Source of the DNA: Cristatella mucedo
Taxonomy: Eukaryota > Bryozoa > Phylactolaemata > Cristatellidae
Direction: 5' to 3'
Length of the DNA stretch: 64,000 nt
Assembly: GCA_009760855.2 (NCBI GenBank)
Contig: WPIO01000126.1
Span: 1,068,870 to 1,132,869 of the forward strand
The notes under the pieces: model-generated
The model's database searches: none
What the model was told of the DNA's origin: nothing
The model's input: the letters and a program-made list of their open reading frames with translations, nothing else
Position numbers and translations under genes: made by a program
Shown here: positions 12,393 to 22,400 of the stretch, in pieces
Layout: every line of letters begins with the position of its first letter
Position numbering within the stretch: the stretch's first letter is position 1

Positions 12393-13603
12393 ACTCACAC
12401 ACACACACACTCACACATTTAAGAACTGGTTTATTAATATCATACTTGATATAATCGAGTAATATCATGCTTGATAAACAAACAACATGAATAACATGGT
12501 TAGGGGTGACATGCACAGGGTCAGCACACATAAGCACATAAAGGACGAATCACAGGGACCCACTAAATGCTGTCCTAAATAGGTGTTTTAAGTTGTTTTT
12601 AAATGTGGTCAAGTCAGGGGATGTTCTGACGCAAGTCGGGAGGGATTTCTAGGCTTTGGGAGCATACGAACTAAATGCATGGTCTCCAAAGGATTTGAGG
12701 TTTGTACGAGGTATTGGTAGACTGTTGGATTCCAAGAAGTGGGTAGTATGATGCTTGGCCTGATAGGGGACTATATCTGAGAGATAGGCTGGAGCCAAAG
12801 AATGAAGGTACCTAAAAGTGAGCGACGAAACCTTGAAGTCGATCCATTGCTTGACTGGTGGCCAGTGCAGGTCGGCAAGAAATGGTGTGATATGGTAGCT
12901 GTGATGCTCACGACAGACAAGCCTAGCTGCGGAGTTTTGCACCATCTGTAATTGCCTGATCGCACATGCCGGTAGGGCCAGTAAGCAGTGAGTTGCAGAA
13001 GTCGAGACGGGATGTCACTAATGCATGGACCGACTTAGACATGGTATCCTTATCTAAATAAGCCCGAATTTTAGCAATGTTATGTAGCTGAAAGTAGGCA
13101 GATTTGACTGTGGAGCTGATGTGGTCGTCTAACGAGAGGTCACTTGGGAACATGACACCTAGATTTCGAGCTGATTTAACAGGAGATATGCTGGCAGAGC
13201 CAATTTTGAGCATTGGTGCATTAGCCGGAAGAGACCTGCCTTGCCAGGGCCATGGCAGGCTACCCTCGACTTCCAGTCCAGGAACAGGGACCACACGGCT
13301 TCCCACCCGAAAATGGCATCCGGGACCCATACCTATCGAAATGCCTAGGTCCCCAGGCAGGCTACATTATCTGGCCACTCGCTGCCCAGGGCGCCGACCA
13401 CGAAGGGCCTCACCTCTGCCGTCCGGTAGCCAGCGGTCAGGAGAGACCGGGCTCTGGCCTCGACCTTTTTCCACTTTTTCTGGCCACCACCACCAGGGCT
13501 TCCGTCTGTCGTCAAGCAGCACCGTTGTGTCGACTATGACCGTGTCGGAGTTGTTGTCGTCTATATGTGTGCTCCCGCGCTCCCGTGCGCACGCCTAGAT
13601 GTA

Positions 13604-13685
<82 letters not shown>

Positions 13686-13933
13686 CATACATACATACAA
13701 CACACACACACACACACACACACATATATGTATAGGAGCAGCTCACTGCCTGTGGACTCACCTTGCTGAGTCATAGTAGTTCCGTCACAGAAGACATCGC
13801 TGCGCTATCTTGCCTCGGTGAAGAGCTGCTGTGGCAAGCCAGTAGCAGCAGCAGCAGCAGGACATCCCTCACCCCTCCTTGCCGAAGGGCAAGCGCCTTG
13901 ACAGTGCTCTTTAGTTGCAGAACAGTGTGTGTG

Positions 13934-13980
<47 letters not shown>

Positions 13981-14977
13981 CTGTGAGAGAACTTTCTCGA
14001 GGCTGTCTAGGAGGCTAGCTCTGGCTTAGCACTCGGCCGTCTGCTGGCATAGCCGCAATCCGAGTCATCTAGTTCTTGGAATAATAGGAGAAAGGATGGT
14101 GCACTGCTAGTGTGACCTGCCCTTTGGGCTCCTGGACCTACTAGTGCATTGGTACAACCGGTTTGGCCAGTTCGTGGAGCCTATTTCTCACCTGTCTGGA
14201 GTTCGGTGGACCGTCAAACTTTAAACCAGCCTACCCATCGGGGCATAAACAGCCCAAATTTTCTGTGTCTGCGGTATGCAGATGACAGCATCTTTCGACT
14301 CAAGTGCTTTCTGTGTGTGCATTCCGAAGCAAGCAGTGGTCGTCAAAGTGCTGCCAATCGAGTTATTGCACCAAGAGGATTATAATACTGACCCATCCTA
14401 GGTTTCTTCTGGTCAGTTGCAATTTCGTGCGACATTCTGTTGCTAGCATCCTGGATGTCTCATGGGCTGACCTTTGCCTGTTTGCCGGTTCTCGATGGCC
14501 GGTGGGCTACCTAATAGAAGCCCGAGCGATCGTAAGCGGGGCAGGCCTCTAGGCGTGGCGGCTGTCTTTGTTTGCAGCAACTGAAACTTGGTTGCAAAGT
14601 CATTGTCGATTTCTATCGCCGTTGCTAGAAATGGTATTTTTTCGCTCACCGGAGACGTTGGACTGCGGTCTATCGGCTCTTGTACGCAGCACGGCTTCCA
14701 CCCACATGCCAACGATCACCAGCTCTTCCAGGTGAGGTGTCAATCGATCCTCGATGGGTCGATCGGCCGTGCGGCCATCTCTCTCCGTGCACTGCTCCGG
14801 AGGCTCGGAGCCGGCTCCGAGTCGGCTGTGGGGTGAGCGAATGTCGGACCTGCCTTATGTGGCATTGGTCTTTCGCGAAGGGTTCACTCACTGTCTCTCT
14901 TCTTCCCGCTCCTTGCTCTCCTCTCTCTCTCTCTCTCTTTTGTGCTCTTGTGTTCTCTCTGTCTCTTTCGTGCTCTT

Positions 14978-15062
<85 letters not shown>

Positions 15063-15641
15063 GCATCTCCGGCTCTGTGTCCGCAGAGCGATGTGGTGCC
15101 TCATCTTTGTCATATCAGTGCGACGCTTCTTTCCTCCATGTCCCGGTGAGCACATGCGAGAAGGGCACATTCAAGCTGTGACATTGTCCAGCAGTCTAAC
15201 TCACTGAGTTGTTGCGAGTTAATAGCTGGAGCTGCGACTTGGCGTGAGCCTCTGGCGACAGGCGACCTGCTGTTTCGCTCAAGCTGCACTAACTCGGCAC
15301 GCTGCCCCAGGCCCCCTTGCGGCTTTGAACGGCCCCATGCTCCACCACCATGTAATGCGATCAAGCGAGTATGCGTGCCGGTGCTACTGGACTTTCTCTG
15401 ATTGGTAAACTAGATTGCGCATGCTTGCATTATAGGGTCACGGTGCCAAACCTCTACTGGGCCAGTAAAGAAAAGTGTGCTTTGCCGTTCGAAGCTTTGG
15501 TAGCTAATAATACACGGCCAGTGTTGTTTGACGTGTGTGCATCGCCATCGTCTGTGTGTGGCTACGCTGTTTCAGGAGTGCAAGCACACGTTCGTGGATG
15601 CAGATAGGTCCCTCACGGTGGCCGACTTCCGAAAACAGTAA
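7626..15641 (+). CDS. STAMBP: AMSH/STAMBP-like JAMM-domain deubiquitinase, 5'-partial, 7 exons
   Basis: Zinc metalloprotease of the AMSH family, which cleaves Lys63-linked ubiquitin chains on endosomes and works with STAM/ESCRT-0. Exons: 7626-7718, 8440-8675, 8829-9045, 9208-9345, 11300-11412, 14629-14731, 15576-15641 (TAA). All have AG/GT borders and the phases fit (0,2,0,0,2,0), giving 321 codons plus stop. Exon 1 here matches the end of the helical USP8-dimerisation region ([15 protein letters not shown]). The linker holds a [11 protein letters not shown] motif, the STAM SH3-binding signature. The JAMM site is complete: Glu in [12 protein letters not shown]-x-H split over GWIH | [13 protein letters not shown], with the Ser and Asp in place. 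The AMSH-specific second zinc site is also present ([14 protein letters not shown]). Human AMSH is 424 aa, so about 100 N-terminal residues are missing; I could not find their exons between 1 and 7600. It could equally be STAMBPL1-type. Polyadenylation candidate: AATAAA at 16329. Confidence 0.92.
8105..8160 (+). mobile_element. Short LINE family 2 3'-end remnant
   Basis: AACACCCACTTGGTCTTTG...GGTGGAGTTACAGACGGAG matches the terminal about 50 bp of family 2 in plus orientation, within the AMSH intron 7719-8439. Confidence 0.5.
9467..9556 (+). repeat. (CT)n microsatellite
   Basis: About 40 CT units with few interruptions, in the AMSH intron between 9345 and 11300. Long Ser-Leu or Arg-Glu frames across it are artefacts. 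Confidence 0.97.
10363..10437 (+). repeat. (GT)n microsatellite
   Basis: Interrupted GT repeat in the same AMSH intron. Confidence 0.95.
10690..11040 (+). mobile_element. LINE family 1 3' end
   Basis: Plus-strand copy: the end of the ORF region (CTCACTCCCGACTTG), the 3' UTR with GCATGCTGACACTGTGCATG blocks, the 3' core and an (ATT)n tail at 11013-11039. Lies in an AMSH intron. Confidence 0.85.
11300..11412 (+). CDS. STAMBP: AMSH catalytic exon (second H, S and D of JAMM)
   Basis: This 113-nt exon carries the core of the active site: [17 protein letters not shown], followed by a stretch ending VCSPKYQ. The acceptor is GTTTTGTAG and the donor AC|GTGAGT. It starts in phase 0, directly after the GWIH of the previous exon, and ends two bases into a Thr codon completed by the next exon at 14629. 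It is easy to miss because another frame is open across the same bases. Confidence 0.93.
11845..12020 (+). mobile_element. tRNA-derived SINE, type 2
   Basis: Box B GGTTCGAATCC at 11897-11907, then a body shared with 43985-44170 and 46680-46845 (GGCGATCCTTTATCGC..., AAGGCTCTTCTGTCGCTA, GGCTGTTAAATCAGCT) and a TATT-repeat tail. The upstream box A region is diverged. Confidence 0.7.
12127..12418 (+). repeat. Compound (CA)n-(CTCA)n microsatellite, about 290 bp
   Basis: (CA)n, then about 32 copies of CTCA, then mixed CTCACACA and CA. It yields spurious Thr-His/Ser-Leu-Thr-His frames. Within an AMSH intron. Confidence 0.97.
12440..13240 (-). mobile_element. LINE family 1, 3' fragment
   Basis: Minus-strand copy covering the 3' UTR and C-terminal reverse-transcriptase region ([39 protein letters not shown]), with frameshifts. 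It sits directly after the compound microsatellite, within an AMSH intron. Confidence 0.85.
13605..13725 (+). repeat. (GT)n ... (CA)n microsatellite
   Basis: About 36 GT units, TATACATACATACATACA, then about 12 CA units. The GT and CA halves are self-complementary. Confidence 0.95.
13925..13979 (+). repeat. (GT)n microsatellite
   Basis: GT repeat with a few GAGT interruptions, AMSH intron. Confidence 0.93.
14922..15058 (+). repeat. (CT)n microsatellite
   Basis: Interrupted then pure CT repeat in the last AMSH intron (14732-15575). Confidence 0.96.
15576..15641 (+). CDS. STAMBP: AMSH terminal exon
   Basis: Twenty-one codons and TAA after the acceptor CTGTTTCAG. It encodes [20 protein letters not shown] plus a final Gln, matching the family's last strand (human ...VTVVDRAVTITDLR). 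The preceding exon ends HANDHQLFQ at 14731 before GTGAGG. Confidence 0.9.
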   Translation, partial: ECKHTFVDADRSLTVADFRKQ

Positions 15642-16328
15642 ACAGTAGGCTCTGAGGCACCTGCAGGCCACTTTTTGTGGCAGTTGAATCGTGGCAGGCC
15701 AGTGAGCCGTGCACCACCTGGGCACCGACAGGGATTAATTAACTCGATGGAAACTCGAAAGTCATGAGACGCTGAATGTCGGCTGTACGTGGATTCGGCG
15801 CTGCTACGGTGTCTGCTCCATCACTTGGCAGTCCTTCTTGGCGGTCTCTCATTTCGGCATTGAGCTCCAGCCAATGAGCAATGCCTCGGCTCCCTGCCCA
15901 GAGTGCATGTGGCTGTCTCTCTCTCTCTCTCGTGGAAACCTTTTGGAGCAACGGCGCCACATCGGCTGCAATCGTTAGCAATGCGTGCACTGCTCGCTTG
16001 GCCGTGTGCATGCTTGCAGAACAGGACCTGGCACCTGCAAGGTGCTAGCAAGCCTTTGCAGTTTCAGCCTTCTGCCCTGCAGCTTTCCCGTCGTCGTCGC
16101 GTCTCTAGTTCATTCGTGTTCAGTTGAGTTCCATGGCCATTGCTATCGGCTTTCCTCGTTTACCTTCACTGTCATCATTATACACAGCAGAAGATTTACT
16201 TAGCAGAGAAACATGTTTGTATACAAATGCATGCACTGTGTATTACTAGTTAAAGCTCCTGATAAGCAGAGCTATCAAACGTCCATATAGTCAATACTGA
16301 AATGTCTGATGATCCAGGGGCTGGCTTC

Positions 16329-16334
16329 AATAAA
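16329..16334 (+). terminator. Candidate poly(A) signal of the AMSH gene
   Basis: First AATAAA seen after the AMSH stop codon, about 690 nt downstream, implying a 3' UTR of roughly 0.7 kb. Inference only; a T-rich downstream element is not obvious. Confidence 0.35.
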
Positions 16335-17024
16335 ATGTTGATTATTGGCATGGCATCATATTAAATAACAATGACTTGTGTACCCTAACCCAGGGGAACT
16401 AATTTTCCTCACCCTCTCTCTCTGAGCAATTTGTATATGCTAGAAAATAAGTATGCCATTTGGTTCGATGTCTTTATGTCTTCGACCAACTTGATAGCTA
16501 TTGTAGTCTAGTTGACCGACAAGATTAGATACTTGGATTATGGACAGTGAGATTATGTCTTGGAATATGGTCTCATACATCGTCCAAAATGTTAGCATAT
16601 GCTGTGCAATTGCTCTTATGGGAGAGCACTACGACACCGGTGACGGCTGTCAGCATAGCATCAGCCAGAATCTAAGCATTCTGTGGGGGGGCCGAGTTGG
16701 GGGGGGTGTAAAAAGTGATAGTATTCGTAAGTCGACTTTGGAGCGCCAACTCTCCTTGTGCTGGGCTATTGAAGCTCGCTACCTTGTGACATTAGGATCG
16801 CTCTTGGCACCACGTTTGCGATGCGAGCTCTGCACAGAATCCGCCACCTAACAGGATCCCCCAACCGCTAAGCGGCTAAGGCAGCGACTGGAAGATGCCG
16901 CTACCACAGCCGAGCTAGCTGAGTCGTTTAGTGAAGTAAAAGGTAAATATTAACTGATCAAACAGCCTGCAATCAAGGATTGCCTTCGGCACTACTCAAA
17001 CTCACGACCTGGGCTGTGAATTTA

Positions 17025-17480
17025 AATGTCAAGTCAAGAGATTTCGTGGCACAGTGGGAGCTGTCTTGACTGAATGTCATAAATGCATGGAACAGCTTGG
17101 CTGTGGTATCTTTGTCTAAGCAGATCCGAACTTGTGTAATGGTGCATAACTAACAGTGGGCAAACTTGTGTGGGCTGATGTGGTCATCTACTGGAAGGTC
17201 ACTTTGGAATAGGGCAACCCAGATTCCATCCAGATGCAACAACTGATATGCTGGTCGAGCCGATTTAGAGGGTTGAATTTTTCAGTTTCTGGACAACAAT
17301 TGTGATTATCCATTACTAATAAATAAGTTGGTTCTGTCATCACTCAATTTTGAGAAAGTTTGCTACCATCCAAGTAAGAATGGAAGCAATATATGCTTCA
17401 AGGGTTTTAAGATAATTTGATGTGCTAGAAACGATAATGGGCTTGCACGATCGTACCGAATAGTACGATCTGATCACAAA
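17025..17480 (-). mobile_element. Degraded LINE family 1 fragment
   Basis: Similarity at nucleotide level to the reverse-transcriptase region of the 12440-13240 copy (GGTATCTTTGTCTAAGCAGA, TGATGTGGTCATCTA, GGTCACTTTGGAATAG). No open frame. Confidence 0.6.
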
Positions 17481-18499
17481 GAGCCGGCGAAGTACAATCG
17501 CTGCTCGCACGAGCACAGGCTCACAGCAAGGCCAGCACGGGAGCGACGAGCATTTTGATGTCTGTTTGCACGTAATTCATACAGGCTACACGTAAGCAAA
17601 CAGATACTCAGCCTGACCGCTGTCGGGTGTCTACAGGCCTTAAACCTTTGTAGCTGAACCAGGTTTATTTGGCGATCAACACCCCAATATATCATATCAC
17701 TATATCATGATATCACTATATAGGGATATCGTAGTGCTTATAAGGAGGGAGTGTCTCGGAGGTATCTTAGTATGGAAGTTGATCTGCCGAGCCCTGAAGC
17801 TAAAAGCGAAACTCATGAACTCGACCGGTCGGGCGCACAAGCACCCAAAAGGAACATTATATTAGAATAAAAATTGCACACACTTGTCGTACTGCGTAAG
17901 AATAGATACCACGATCTCTAAAATTGGAGTAGGGTCATACGAACACGCATTTCTGCTATAAGTTCTGTCTACCTGCCGATATGTGGGCAGCATGTTCATT
18001 TATATTATGTTGCCTTGCGTGAGATCACGGCTGGCTCAAAAGGACTATTCAATGAATTCGTAGCACGTCAAGAGCGGTCCAAAACAATAATGTACTTTCA
18101 ACAGCTTCTATATTTATGGGGTTAGCCTACGACAAAAGCCATTCGTGGGCCAAATCAGATCTAGCAGTACTTAGCTTAAGATGGTCTATTGGTCTTTGCG
18201 AACCGACTAAGCCAAACACTTGTAATCCTGTGTGCGAAATTCATAATGCCCGTATAGATCGTGGCAATTAGGCAGACGGTGATGGGTCCGGTTTTGCTAA
18301 ACTGAACTCATTAACATCAAGCGATGCATATAATATAACATACATTATGTATACATATATCGTCATCATTGACCTTACTTAGCCAGGCAGCTGTTCGCTG
18401 TAGCACGGGCAACTATGTATGTGTATGGATATGATACATAAGAGCTCTAAATTAAATCCTATTTCTGGCACCATCGATGCTGCCGGTTGTTGTTATAAA

Positions 18500-18645
18500 A
18501 ATATATAATTCATTTGTATAGCGCCCCAAGAGAACAAAATCTCTATTCAGGCGCTTCACAGATGCCTCAGGGCTTGAGCCCACGACCTCAGCCAGACCTT
18601 AGTCGGGGCGAACACCTTAAACGCTGGGCCAATACTCGGGCCAAT
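18500..18645 (-). mobile_element. tRNA-derived SINE with a LINE-1-family tail
   Basis: Second copy of the SINE at 2407-2568, sharing GCCCACGACCTCAGCCAGAC and the tail CATTTGTATAGCGCCCCAAG when read on the plus strand. Confidence 0.65.
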
Positions 18646-19459
18646 ACTCGCAATGTACAATCAGCAAAATCCGATGGATTAGTTATAAGCGTTTTTTGCT
18701 TGTCTCAGACTCTGTATCCTGACTTGGTCGAAAAATGGTATGTACTTTTAATGGGGGACAGCAGATCAAAAAAGCGATTTGCGGTTTGGTCAGATCTAAC
18801 GTTGCCTTGGTAAATAATGGCGACTCTGTTTTATGATGCGATAGTGCCGAACGCGGTTTTATAAGTCAAACTCCGAGATCGTGCGTGTGCACGCTGCAAG
18901 TAAATGGATGTGGACAGCACAAAATGCAGCCCAGCCTATTCAGCTCTGCATTTCACAAGTCAGCGATATCAGCTCCTCCAGAAAACTTCAGCTAAGCATC
19001 CTTGCTCATTTTGGGAACGCAGCATAGGAACTTGCTGGATGTGGCAGCAATCGACCTCCCGAATATCGAGTGGCAGCTGTGCTGAGCTTCAGTCACCCGC
19101 TAGTAGGAGCACTCAGTTCTCAGCAGCTTTAGCCGACTATGGGGACGTATGGTACAAATCTGCCCTTCGCAAGCATGATGGCTATTGCAAGAATTCAAGT
19201 CGAAATCGAAAGCTTATTTGGCAAAGAGTCCCCCCCCCCAATTACGCTGAGGTATAACTAACATGGGCGTATCATTATTGACAACAGCGGCACTTTCGAG
19301 TGATTCGTCGGTGGAACAAAGTTGCAACTGCAGTTGATACTGGCATCATTAAATCACCCAAAGGCCCGCATTTTTAAAGGCTAGTTCACAGACGTATCCA
19401 CATCGACACGAACTGACTATAGAAAGTGAAATAGCACGACAGCCACTACAAATGTAATA

Positions 19460-19465
19460 TTTATT
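19460..19465 (-). terminator. Poly(A) signal of lectin copy A
   Basis: AATAAA on the minus strand begins 18 nt after the TAG stop at 19485-19483. If used, the 3' UTR would be only about 35-45 nt. Confidence 0.5.
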
Positions 19466-19482
19466 GGTTTGTTAGATATCAC

Positions 19483-22400
19483 CTAGTACAGCCGCCGTCG
19501 AGCTGTATTCTTACGATAGTATCGGTAGAATGCAAATCCACCAGCTAATACAATGCCTACGAACAGGAGTATATATACGCCCACGGCTCCACTTGAGCTG
19601 CCCGATTGATCCTTAGCGTCCTCTTTAATGCCATCTACAATAAAACGAGCGTACATTCACAATAATGTTAGCAAAATGAGCGATTCAGCAACCTCTTTTA
19701 CAAAGCAACATATGAGCATCCGAGAGACTCGGGCAGCAGAGTGCAACAAACTACTGAAATCGACACAAATCCGCTGGCAAGCTCCGATATCGATAGCGTT
19801 TCACTAGCAACTGCGTTTGAGTGTACACCCAATAGAATTTAAAAGCTGGGTCACTAACGCAATCCACAGCAAATCCACAAGAAATCGGCTGCCCGAAGGT
19901 TGCACGTATACGTAGAAGTGGAATTTTCATTGCGTATTAAAGTCCTTACAGCCTACCCACGAAATTCCACTTCTACGTATACGTGCAATCTTATGCAAAC
20001 GGACTGCATTGTAGCCACTGCACCGCCTCTGAGGTACTTAGATACTCATTACTCGGCTAAAATTCGGCGATGGTATCAATCGCACAGATGTTCTGTATTA
20101 CCAAAAACCGTGTTTCGGGTGTATAGCCAAAAATCTTTCCATGCTTACTGCCCATATGTATAACGCCTCTGTACCTGATAAAACCTGTCGAACGACCTTT
20201 TTTGCAGGGCTAACTGAATGGCCTCTGACGAATGACAGCATAACTTTTTGAATGAGCTTATTCGGCAGTATTTTTTTTATTCTTTTTAGTATTTTATTAT
20301 TTTTTGCTCCTATCAGTTCTGCTTTTTCAGTCTCGACCCATGCAACAGCACTTAGCATACGCTCCTCGCTTGTTCTACCAAATTTATTCTGCAACGGAAG
20401 TCTTTCTGTACACCATTTAGTAGTGTTCTGAGCATACAGCCGCGGCACTGGCTGCAGTGCGAGCTACTAGACACCGACGCTGCAGGGCGAGCTACCCTCG
20501 CCCCCACCCCAAGGTCGCCCCTTCAACTATCCACCCAGTCAACCTTGCCGTTTTTACTTTACACTAAACAGATTACTTAACAATTTGCTGCCGAGAATCT
20601 CCAAGATCTTTTGGTTAGCGAGATACACGCTGGACCAGAGAAGCTGAGAGCCACCTACCGGTCCCACAGAAGCTCTCTGTGCAATGCCGGATATTTATTA
20701 TGCTTATGCATTAGAAATAGCAAGTGTAGATAAGACACTAAAAGCTGAACGTATCATGCAATATATAATACTGCCAGGACAAACAGCAACCCAAAAATGT
20801 ATGTCAGTTGCAGCTTGCTTTGATAATAATAAATTAAGACGTTTGCATAGCACCCCAAGAGAACAAATTCTCTTTCTAGGTACTTCACATTTACTGGAGA
20901 GGAAGATAGATGGTTAGTTGCTAGGCAAAATGTGAAAATGTCTTCAGCCCATCTATGATACTTTATGTACAGTATACGACGCACATGTTTCCCGAGTCAT
21001 GGATTTTTGCTCTAACAAACGATAGTTTTCTTCTTTGGGTTTTCTGAGAGCAAATTCCTAAGCCGAGATCCAAATTCACACAATACGACTGGGCTTCCGG
21101 TACCAGTCACATGACTGTACCCGACCATAGCAGGTGCATGACTAATAATAATAACGATAATACTTACTGGCCGTTTGTACAGCACCCTAAGAGAACTAAA
21201 TGTCTATATAGGCACTTAACACATTTCGAAAGAGTCAATAACCAAAAGTTAGTGGCATGTACATTAGCATGCTTAGACAAGCATGCAAAAGCAAACAAAC
21301 ATATCATGCTGAGGCCAGCAGCAGCTAAAGCACATCTGAAGACACTCAGGTCTGCTGGTTAAAAGGCCTTCAGCCTTTGTAGCATGCACTGAATCATGCA
21401 TGCATGAGTGCAGGCTCGCAAACATCACTCAGGAACAAAAAAGACGTGCTCCCAGGGCGAAGGGAGCACGTCGAAGGGATGACTGGAAAAAAAATGATGT
21501 GCAATTTTCGGCTGATAATTAAGTGACGAAAGGTCACTGCAGCTAGCGGCCAAGCTGGGTGTGAGTTGCAGACTTACTGTGCACACCAGTTGAAAGCTCA
21601 ATAACCAACAGATTTTTTCAACTTAAAGTGAGAGATATCGAAATCCTGAGGAGTGGGTAGTACGAGAGCACACAGTGGAGAAGCGAGATCTGATAGGTAG
21701 GCTGGTGCAAGTTAAGTGACGAGTTGTCATTTTTATAGCACCATTAGAGAAGTAAATCTCTTTCTAGGCACTTTGAATATGCTGGAAAGGAAGCATGTCA
21801 ATGGGTTGGTAATAACATGCACAGTGTCACCATGCACATGCACATGAAATACAATTCAGACTGGCCCAGTAAATGCTTAAAGTAACTGTCGAATGTTTAG
21901 CTTAAGTTTTAAATGTATCAAGTCATGGGATATAGTGAGGCAAGCTGGAAGTGAGTTCCAGGCTTTGGAAGCATACAAACTAGAGGTATGCTCTCAAAAG
22001 GATCTGGGGTTGGTTAGAGGCACAGCCAAATGAGTTGAGTTAGAACAGCGAGTGGAACATCGCCAAGGCTGATTAGGAAGTAATTCAGATACATAGGATG
22101 GCACAATAGAATGAAGGGACCTACAAATGAGTGACCTTGAAGTCGGTAAACTGCTCTATATGGAGCCAATGCAGGAAATACGACATATCTCCGTCTGTAG
22201 CTCCACAAAGCCACAAAGCAAAGACTGTGGGTGTTACACATGAGAATTTTCTATAGCCCACTCAAAGCCTAAGTGGCTTTTGGCGTGCATTCGGTAGGTG
22301 AGAAGTGGTGCAATGCGGCAATGACGAGGTTTACGACAGACGACCCTAGCTGCCGAGCACCAACTATAAGCACATTATTGCACAGGGATGAAGATATTAT

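Larger units (their letters stand above)
16340..19440. other. Intergenic region between convergent AMSH and lectin copy A
   Basis: No gene recognised. Contains a degraded minus-strand LINE family 1 reverse-transcriptase segment at about 17025-17480 and a SINE at 18500-18645. Open frames at 16540-16851 and 18904-19257 resemble nothing I know. Confidence 0.5.

Noticed and set aside
12062-12462. Long Thr-His/Ser-Leu-Thr-His open frames
   Set aside because: Translations of a compound microsatellite. The same applies to Ser-Leu, Arg-Glu, Val-Cys and Ile-Tyr frames at the other simple repeats.
13500-13590. Additional AMSH exon resembling SVxxHxC...VxIVCAP
   Set aside because: Superseded by the exon at 11300-11412, which covers that protein segment completely.
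14149-14385. LRYADDSIF as a reverse-transcriptase YADD box
   Set aside because: No other reverse-transcriptase motif in frame around it; likely chance.
14600-14731. Earlier acceptor (AAG at 14599) for AMSH exon 6
   Set aside because: Phase 0 would not join the phase 2 donor at 11412. TTGCTAG at 14628 fits phase and has a better pyrimidine tract.
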